Assembly (NCBI GenBank): GCA_029204225.1
Contig: CM055102.1
Location: 45,573,484-45,637,483 of the forward strand
Direction of reading: 5' to 3'
Length of the DNA: 64,000 nucleotides
DNA from: Diphasiastrum complanatum
Taxonomy: Eukaryota > Streptophyta > Lycopodiopsida > Lycopodiales > Lycopodiaceae
The notes under the pieces are model-generated. The model saw only the letters and a list, made by a program, of their open reading frames with translations. It was not told the DNA's origin and made no database searches. Both the position numbers and the translations under genes were made by a program. This document shows, one piece after another, positions 56,525 through 64,000 of this stretch. Within the stretch, counting starts at the first letter, position 1. Each line of letters starts with the position of its first letter.

Positions 56525-56646
56525 GCAGTTTTGAGCTATACATGGAATATCAACTTTGAAAAGAGAACATTTTGATAAAAACAAAATAAAAAATCATTCC
56601 ATAAGGTTCTGTGAAAATTTTTCATGGAACCCCCACGGAACGTACG
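56158..56646. repeat. Nested inverted-repeat (hairpin-in-tandem) structure
   Basis: Arm A (56158-56211, AACATTTTGG to GGAACGGGCGG) pairs with arm A' (56309-56361) around a spacer ending in 50 bp of (AT)n (56259-56308). Arm B (56359-56459, with CCATGTATAGCTCAAAACTG) pairs with arm B' (56461-56569) around the central palindrome AAAAGACGTCTTTT. A third, diverged A-like segment with CATTCCATAAGGTTCTGTGA follows to about 56646. No coding capacity; probably an amplified foldback element. Confidence 0.85.
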
Positions 56647-56649
56647 TAG

Positions 56650-58430
56650 CCGTTCCGTATTGGTTTTTATAAACGATTTATCATATAAAAGATTCTAACT
56701 TATCATTTGTAGTTTTTTTTATTTTTTTTGGCCTAAGCATAGTTTTAATTCCGAGGATGTCTTTTTTGTCAATGCCAAACTTGAAACTATGCCTAGGCTT
56801 AGATTACCGACAAAGTAGGTGACAAAAATATCTTTTGTCAACAACTTTGCTGTCAAAGTTGTGCTCGAAGCTACAACATGGCTTTTTCGACAACCTTATG
56901 CGTAACAATAGGGTGGCATAGGATTGTCGAACAAAAGTCGTGGGAGGCGATGCCTAGAATAGTCTTATTGACGAATTTATGCCAAGAACAAAATCTTTTA
57001 AATATAGTAAGTAGATATATAGAATTATTTATAAAGTAGAAAAAGAATCTAAGCTTCAAAATCCCAAAAAAAATGAAAAAATTCTAATAAATAGATAAGT
57101 TAATTTTTTTAGAAAACAATAAAACTAGTTATCAAACTGAAAATTTTTGGACTTGAAAACTTAAAAATTCAAATTTTAAAAAAACTAAAAATATTACAAA
57201 AGCTTAAAAAGTAAAAAATCATGAAATAAAAAACAAGCTCCACTCATATATGCCTCATCAAAGACAAGTGGAGACTCGACCCTTGACCCTACCCATCAAA
57301 GAGGAATAGAAGCTTGACCCTTGACTCTAATCTTAACTTTTGTGACTCAAGTTGAGTGTCGAAGAAAATTTTGTTTTGGACTTTTTGAAGATGAACACAA
57401 CTTTTTACAACTCATGTTTTTCATTACTTCATTCAGACTTCTAAATTTTGTCGTCTCATTTTTCTTCATTTCAATCTATCAATTTGGTATGCAAAAATGT
57501 TAAATCTTTAGCAAGTGGATTCGTATATGTCCCTTTTTCACACAGGGATTGAAGATATTTAAGGTTGGGTCTCCATTGCCAACTCCAATATAGTGAGAAA
57601 CTTTAAGTTGATTTTCACGAAAATCTCACAAAGTTAACTTTTTTTATTTTATTTTCGGACTTTGATTTTTTATTCTTTGACCATGAACTTTATTTTTATT
57701 TTATTATTTTATTATATAATCATATTTTTATATTATGGAAGGTCGATGAAATAGATAGTGTTTTGAATTTCATGTATCTTCTTGACTCGTTTTATTAGAA
57801 GATGTAAAAGTCATTAGATATCCAAAGAAAGACTCAAATTTGAGAGAGAATATATATGCATGACTTTTTGAGAAAAGGACATTTAAATTATTCAATTTTT
57901 TTCACCATAGAAAAGGCCGAAAAAAATTAGAGAGTAAAAAAAAGTGATTGGAGGTGAGAATACATAGTCTTAGCTTTGGAGAAAAAGAATCTAGGCAATA
58001 ATGTGGAGAAGAAGCTGATTTGTGTGGGGCCTTATGTTCTATGTGAGAACCATTGTTTGGCGAGTATCAAAGTTTTTGATTTTAGTTGGGTCTGAGTATT
58101 GAAAAATGTCCACAAATTGAGTAATAATATGAGAAGGCATATGAGCCAGATTGCTGTCACTTGCTGGTTGTCAACCTAGGTACAATTTGCAAAAAAAAAT
58201 ACTTTCTTTTAAGGGTAATATGTAAATTTTGGAAGGCCTAACCTTTTTTCACATGCAATATGCAATTGATAATGGAGAAGCCAACATATATTGCTGCCCA
58301 TCAATTTATTTAGGACACTCTAACAAAAATATCTACATACGTAAAATCATTTTTTTTTACAAAGAAAAGGAGGTTATTGCTGCCTCATAGAACATAATTT
58401 TTTTCTTTTTCTTTTTCCAAAATTTTTTAC
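56650..58430. other. AT-rich non-genic interval
   Basis: No coding or repeat signal beyond homopolymer runs was seen. Short frames are not supported. Confidence 0.4.
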
Positions 58431-58504
58431 ATGCACCATGCGAAAGGTGCATGTAATTTTTTTTTTTTACATCAACAAAAAGAAAAAAAAAGGTTTTATG
58501 CCGC

Positions 58505-58620
58505 AGAAGGTCACACTCTCCGAGCCTGTTCCGTCATGGGAAGGGCCTTCCGCCTTCGGCAGTGGCCCTTCCCAGGAGGCATGGCCTCGGAGGGTGAACC
58601 CCAACCCCCCTCCCTCCGCC
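58505..58620. repeat. GC-rich palindromic cluster 1
   Basis: In an AT-rich setting, GGGAAGGGCC and its perfect complement GGCCCTTCCC flank TTCCGCCTTCGGCAGT. Outer CTCCGAG and CTCGGAG also pair. It belongs with the cluster at 58731. Confidence 0.7.
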
Positions 58621-58730
58621 CCCCTAAATTTGAGATATCAAGAAAGGTTTATTAAAAATGCACTACTATACTAATATCGGGAAAAAAATCTTAAAATCTC
58701 TGGAGCTCGGATATCAATATGATAATTATA

Positions 58731-58814
58731 GGGGAAGGCCCCCGCCCGAGGGCCTTGCCGCCCTTGGGCCCAAGGCCTTAAAACAGGGAAGGCCCTCGGG
58801 CGAGGGCCTTCCCC
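58731..58814. repeat. GC-rich inverted repeat with 26-bp arms
   Basis: The left arm 58731-58756 (GGGGAAGGCC ... GAGGGCCTT) and the right arm 58789-58814 match as reverse complements in 25 of 26 positions. The spacer contains its own palindrome, CCTTGGGCCCAAGG. Confidence 0.85.
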
Positions 58815-60600
58815 GACGTAAAGCTAGATAAAAAAATGTGCTTCTAGAAACGTCTATAAAGAAATTACCCCAGCCCCCGAAGTTTATCTCGTCCTGTTTT
58901 TTCTTCACTCTGTTTTGTTTTCATTTGGTTGCTTGCAAACGGAGGTCGCGATGGAGCGGCGATGGAGATTGTGGATCTGTAGTGGCGAAGGAGGTCAGTC
59001 GATGGAGCTGCATTCTATAGAGCGCTACGCTGCATTCAAGCTGAGGTGAGAAGCATTCTACAGAGCGCTGAGGGAACTGTTGGTATGATTTTGAGTGTTT
59101 CCTTGGCAATGTTCGCAAACTTTCGCTACAAATATTGGCAAATCACTAGTTATCAGGGAGAGTCGTCGTGACGTAATCACTGTGGGGAGACTCTTGAATA
59201 GCTTTGATACTGTGACGATGATGGTAACGAGTGGAAGGAAAAATCTGCCGACAAATAGTGAAGCTATTCATTTAACCAATTTACATCTGATTTTGAAACG
59301 ACTACACTCCGTGGAATGCCTTTTGGAAGATTGTTCCAAGATCCTATACTAGCGCAGTCGATAGTACACAATAAAGTAAGTTTGGAACATTAATGCAGTG
59401 CCAGAAGGAATTGCTACGCTGACAGCACGTGAGGCTCTGAGCACAAGAATACTGTTTTGTAGTTTTTCTGTGACGAGGATAAAGCAATAAGGTCTTGTTG
59501 TATTGGGATTGAGAAAAGATTTCATATTTTAGTCATTGTTAAGGGCTAGCCTTGTTCTCATAGAATTAGAGACTTGTTGTATTTTACGACACTTGCCTTT
59601 TCTCTTAACAGATTAGCAGCCATTGTTAAGGGCTATCCTTGTTCTCACAAGAACAGAGACATAGTGTATTTTATCACACTTGCTTCTCTCGTAGCAGATT
59701 GGCAGCCATGCAACCTATCCAGAAGTGTTGTCTAGTATTTTTGGGCATTTTTTTTTCCTAGTTCAGAATGTTTATAGTTGTTTTTATAGAATTTTCACAA
59801 TTGTTTTTGCAGAATTTATTGATTTTTTTACAGTTAGTAAAGTTTCTTACATAAGGTAGTAATTTTGTTGTTAGAGTAATTGAATTGTTTTACATTAGGT
59901 AATAATTTTTTTACTGTTGGTAAAAACATTTGGTAAAAACATCTGTGATTTTTACCTCCGAGTAAAACAATTTTTTACGAGAAACCTTACACAGTGTAAG
60001 TTTTCTCTTACATATGGAGTTGCTACAGCTGTCATATTCCTCCAATTAAAGCTATTACTAAATACACACTAAATTTTTTTGGAGTGCTTTACAAGTGGGG
60101 GATATGGTTCTAGATCCTAGTAATACAAAATCATATATTCCGACCCTACTATTACAAAGTCATATACAAGTAGTGTATGTTCTATGATATCATTGTTAAT
60201 AATAAGGGGCCACACATATGTGCCCTAACCAGCATTAGATTAGAGCCCACATAACTCTTGGAGGAAGTAGCATTTGTGAGGAGTGATATCAAACAAATGG
60301 CATCATCCACTTGGTTAAAGAGAGGCACATTATGAGCCATAGTAGAGGCTTGCAACTAGATTTCATATGGACCATCCATCTCCAATGTATCGTTCATCCT
60401 ACGGTGCACTACAGCCTTGTAGCTAGATTCTTCGCCCATTGGCTCATCTTGCTAGAGGTTGCATCTCCTCAGGAAAGATACATAGTACATAGCTAGAGGA
60501 TGTAGCCACCTCCTCATGAATGACACATGGTACATATTATTTATATGTAGGGTTGAGCTAATAAGAATGAATATGCATGCAAATTTGAGGAACAATTGTC
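58815..60600. repeat. Mostly non-genic; contains an 87-bp tandem duplication
   Basis: Diverged units start at 59534 and 59621 with CATTGTTAAGGGCTA and end near GCAGCCAT (to about 59708). A short frame at 59095-59352 has no known domain. The last few hundred bases hold the P450 promoter, with a possible TATA-like TTATTTATATG near 60538. Confidence 0.55.
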
Positions 60601-60619
60601 TTTGAAGATTGTAACAAAG

Positions 60620-62650
60620 ATGGCCAGCGTTGTTCTGAATTCTACTACAATGCCAATGGCGATAGAATCAGCATCGCCAATATCGTCGTCGTCCTTTCAT
60701 CTGATCGTGCTGCTGATTACCATATTCTCTCTCGCTCATTGGATCACCTGGAGATGGCTGTTGTCCTCGGATTCTTCTTACAGAGGGCCTCCTCGGTGGC
60801 CTCTCATTGGGTCGTACTTTGAAATGAGAAGGAATCTGCCCAGGATTTACGACTGGATTACGGATTACACCAATCTGTACAAAACTTTTGAGTTTAGCAT
60901 TGGTGGAAAGAGGGTCATCCACACCGTGGATCCGATCAACGTTGAGTACATTCTCAAGACTAATTTCGTAAACTACCCCAAGGTCAGATGATATGCAGTT
61001 TGCCTTTGGAGTTCAGGGCATAATTCGAGAATAGGTTCAAATTGTATTCACGTGCATACTGACGATGTAAATCACATATTTTCAAATATCGATACTATTT
61101 GAAATAATTATCACAGTGAATCTAGGAAGATCACTTTCACTATTTTAACGTTCACACATTAACATTCTTACATATTCCTGTTTTTGGGTCATGGTGGTAT
61201 GTAGAATGCTTCAAATTTTGAAACTGTCATAATTATTCTGGAGTAGGCAGGGAGACTATTGGAGATGAAGAAGCTAAATTTGCAAGTGGGCTTGATAAAC
61301 GTCAAGACTGTATCTAAAAACATTCGGCTTTTATTCAGTTCTATGATCAAAATACATTGCAAAAAGTATCTGATTTGTAGTACGTCCGCTGTGCTACATA
61401 CTTTTTGATCTTTTGTATGTTTTGTGGGCTTTGGCACAATTTTCAATAGATAACGGTTATGGTTATAAGAGTGATTAAAGCCTGTGGTTTCTTCAGATCT
61501 TTAAGTGATTGATTGTTCGATTTGAGAAAAGCCATGGTGATTTTTTATGCAGGGTAAGGAGCCTCGTGAGAGGCAATATGATTTTCTGGGAGACGGCATA
61601 TTCAACAGCGATGGCGAAACTTGGAAGAGGCACCGCAAACTCGCAAGCTATGAGTTTTCCAGTCGTAAGCTTCGAGATTTTAGCTCCATGATCTTCAAAA
61701 AGAACGCTATCAAACTGGCAGATATACTTGATTCCGCTGCCAAATCCGAGCGAGAGGTTGAAATACAGGTAGACTTTAACGCAGCTGTATCTTCAAGCCG
61801 AACCAATTTTTCATGCATTTTTGTCAGCACACATAACGAAGGCAACTTCTTTCATCTGTTGTGCAGGACCTCTTCATGCGCACAACCTTAGATTCTATCT
61901 GCGAGCTTGGATTTGGGCTAGATCTCGGATCACTCTCACCATCGCTGCCCGAAGTTCCCTTTGCTAACGCATTTGATAGGTTGTCGGAGGCCATAGCCCA
62001 CCGATCGTTGGGATTATTCTGGAGGACTAGACGTGCTTTACGTTTAGGTTACGAAAAAGAGCTGCAAAAATGCATAACAGAGTTGGATGACTTTACTTAC
62101 AAGGTCATACAACAGCGAAAAAAAGTCATCGAAGAAGCCAACAAGAACAATGAGGAAAATGTAATCCTGCACTAGTCTCAAGCGCCTTAGCTTCAGCCTC
62201 CAATGCCTTTTTGTCTAACAGGAACAGTCTGCAATTTTCGTTGTAGATAGACAATCTGTCTCCTAAAACACAATTTTATATGTATGTGGCAGACTAGGGA
62301 AGATCTACTGTCCAGATTTATGAATTTCAAAGGGCAGGATGGCGAAGATACGTACAAAGACAAAGACCTCCGGGATTCTATTCTCAACTTTGTCATTGCA
62401 GGACGCGATACAACCGCCATAACGCTCTCATGGCTGGTCTATCTGCTTTGCAATAATCCACATGTAGCAGACAAAATCAGTGCGGAGTTGAAGAGTGTTC
62501 TGGGTGATACAAAGGATGTGAGCATCAGGGAGTTTTGTGAGCTTTTGACACCAGAATGTGTGAATGAGTTGCACTATTTGCATGCATCCGTGAATGAGTG
62601 TCTCCGTCTCTACCCTCCCGTTCCACGGGTAAGTAAAGCTGTTCAATGAA

Positions 62651-62703
<53 letters not shown>

Positions 62704-63403
62704 TTTACCGAGGTCTTCCTTAATGTGGCCCTCAGGACGGGAAAGTGGCACTCAAGGATGATGTACTTCTTGATGGGACAAAGGTGAAAGCCGGTGACAG
62801 GCTTGTATATGTACCATACTCAATGGGTAGAATGGAGTTCTTGTGGGGTAAAGACGCACTTATGTTCAAGCCAGAGCGATGGTTTAAAGATAACAAGTTT
62901 CAGTCAGAATCACCATACAAATTCACGGCTTTTCAGGTGTGTATTTGTGGATGGCTGTAGTTTTAATGATTTTGCATTATTGATTAGCATATTGCATTGC
63001 AAAAATCAAACCCACATGTCTAAACCTTCCAGAACATTAAATTTGCAGCCAAGATCATACCTATGATCGTGATTGTATGTAATCAACAAGCTGATGACAC
63101 GGGATAAACAAACTGAGCTCTGAAATCTACATACAAAACATGATCATGTTGTTGATGTGGTCTATATATTTCGTGCAGGCTGGACCTCATGCAGATCATG
63201 TTGTTTGATGTGGTTTATTCGTGCAGGCTGGACCTCGTACATGCTTGGGAAAAGACTCAGCATACCTGCAAATCAAAACTACTGCAGCTGTACTCATCAG
63301 ATTTTTCCAATTCAGACTATTACCCAACCATAGAGTTTACTATCGTCTGGGAATGGTTCTGCAGATGATCAATGGTATAAAAGTTTTTGTATCTAGATGT
63401 TGA
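60620..63403 (+). CDS. Cytochrome P450, CYP86 clan, CYP704-like
   Basis: Six exons, all joined in phase 0 with GT-AG: 60620-60982, 61553-61768, 61867-62160, 62293-62628, 62736-62936, 63227-63403, giving about 528 residues. The N-terminus has a hydrophobic anchor (FHLIVLLITIFSLAHW) followed by RGPPRWPLIGSYFE. Oxygen-binding I-helix AGRDTT is at residues 327-332, ExxR (ECLR) at 393-396, PERW at 449-452, and the haem-ligand Cys at about 476 in FQAGPRTCLGK. Family-typical text includes YILKTNFVNYPK, LGDGIFNSDGETW, RKLASYEFSSRKLRDFS, LDSICELGFG and YSMGRMEFLWG. Such ER-bound enzymes hydroxylate long-chain fatty acids, often at the omega end, for cutin or sporopollenin; the substrate here is inference. 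The start ATG follows AACAAAG; no frameshift was seen. Intron 4 has a TG/AG microsatellite and intron 5 a duplicated splice acceptor. Confidence 0.93.
62649..62699. repeat. (TG)n(AG)n microsatellite in P450 intron 4
   Basis: About 10 TG units followed by about 15 AG units fill nearly half of the 107-bp intron between the donor at 62629 and the acceptor at 62735. Confidence 0.95.
63131..63239 (+). repeat. 48-bp tandem duplication spanning the last P450 splice acceptor
   Basis: GATCATGTTGTTGATGTGG ... TTCGTGCAGGCTGGACCTC is repeated 48 bp later with small changes. It gives two identical acceptors, GTGCAG|GCTGGACCTC, with exon starts at 63179 and 63227. Only the second continues as AGPRTCLG; use of the first adds 48 nt containing an in-frame TGA. 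Confidence 0.88.
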
Positions 63404-63599
63404 TTACTACCTGCAACTTCACTAATTAACGCTGGCTAAGAGTCTTGGTGGTGAAAATCAGTTAATTGCATCACTTGCTTCCTCATGTGAAATTCTGTAT
63501 TGAGTCTCAGATTCTGGGTATCTTCAGATTTCAGACCTTTCTGTGGCACTTCCATTCTACCCAATCTTCTCAAAATCTCATGAATTTGCAAAGCAAAGA

Positions 63600-63985
63600 A
63601 TTGTTGTCCATTTGTGTATGGTGGAATATGGTGGAAGGACGAGTCCATGAATTGTTGTGCACTTGTGTATGGTGGAAGGACGAGTCCATGAATTGCTCTC
63701 TACTTGTGTATGGTGCAATATGGTGGCAGGACTAGTCCAGGACCTCGAGCGCCGGACCTTCCGTACTATGGAAGGCCCGGGCACAGGCCATTCTGCCCCG
63801 TAAGTATTTCCAGAATTTTTTAGGTGAATGGCGGAAGGACGGGTCCATGAATTGTTGTCCACTTGTGTATGGTGGAAGGACTAGTCCAGGACCTAGAGCC
63901 CCGGACCTTCCGTACTATGGAAGGGCCCGGGCATAGGCCATTCTGCCCTGTAAAAATTTCTAGAATTTTTTAGGCTCGTCCAATT
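63600..63985. repeat. Higher-order tandem array with GC-rich palindromes
   Basis: A short unit built on GGTGGAAGGACGAGTCCATG recurs near 63630, 63671 and, as a variant, 63828. A larger 149-bp unit starting GGACTAGTCCAGGACCT recurs at 63729 and 63878. It contains CCTTCCGTACTATGGAAGG and GCCCGGGC. Both larger units end in CCAGAATTTTTTAGG or CTAGAATTTTTTAGG. The array lies about 200 bp after the P450 stop and runs almost to the window end. Confidence 0.85.
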
Positions 63986-64000
63986 TTTTTTGGAAATCCT

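Noticed and set aside
63179-63226. Upstream acceptor as the true start of the last P450 exon
   Set aside because: It introduces an in-frame TGA before the haem-binding cysteine; the downstream acceptor gives the conserved motif.
1-64000. tRNA, rRNA and CRISPR arrays
   Set aside because: None was seen by eye. The TGGTATCAGAG matches are retrotransposon primer sites rather than tRNA genes, and the tandem repeats lack the spacer pattern of a CRISPR array.

Overview
The window is nuclear DNA of a land plant with a large, repeat-rich genome. Supporting signs are spliced genes with GT-AG introns, telo-box promoter motifs, LTR retrotransposons primed by initiator tRNA-Met (TGGTATCAGAG primer-binding sites), hAT and PIF/Harbinger transposon remnants, many microsatellites and low gene density. 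An intron of about 11 kb full of retrotransposons suggests a fern or gymnosperm rather than a compact flowering-plant genome. That placement is inference.

Four host genes are supported. (1) 7185-7850 (+): intronless mitochondrial ribosomal protein bL12m, with a telo-box pair and TATA box upstream. (2) 13906-14961 (-): intronless YqaJ/lambda-exonuclease-like PD-(D/E)XK nuclease. (3) 33948-52205 (+), possibly starting at an exon near 28723: a DUF1997-type protein assembled by hand from six scattered exons whose codon phases agree except at one missing microexon. Its introns carry a hAT-like MITE, Ty3/gypsy and Ty1/copia wreckage and a hAT (DUF659) transposase remnant. (4) 60620-63403 (+): a complete six-exon cytochrome P450 of the CYP86 clan, CYP704-like, about 528 aa.

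Layout. 0-6.5 kb: copia remnants, a MITE half-copy and tandem duplications. 6.8-8.3 kb: bL12m. 8.3-13.5 kb: almost featureless. 13.5-15.2 kb: YqaJ gene between two microsatellites. 16-23 kb: a defective copia element abutting a second, inverted copia remnant that has a multiplied primer-binding site. 23.7-28 kb: a Harbinger transposase scrap, then a non-autonomous LTR element with a 1230-bp 3' LTR, a 487-bp truncated 5' LTR and no gag-pol. A series of five hairpins lies just after its primer-binding site. 28.7-52.2 kb: candidate first exon and body of the DUF1997 gene, with Harbinger pieces and a foldback element in the candidate first intron. 53.5-56.7 kb: copia 3' end, a decayed coiled-coil ORF and a nested inverted repeat. 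58.5-58.8 kb: GC-rich palindromes in AT-rich DNA. 60.6-63.4 kb: P450. 63.6-64 kb: tandem array running to the window edge.

The genes do not form a pathway. What ties the window together is how mobile DNA has been absorbed: inside introns, as chimeric elements, and as a small duplication that copied a splice acceptor in the P450 gene. All boundaries, alignments and translations were made by eye.
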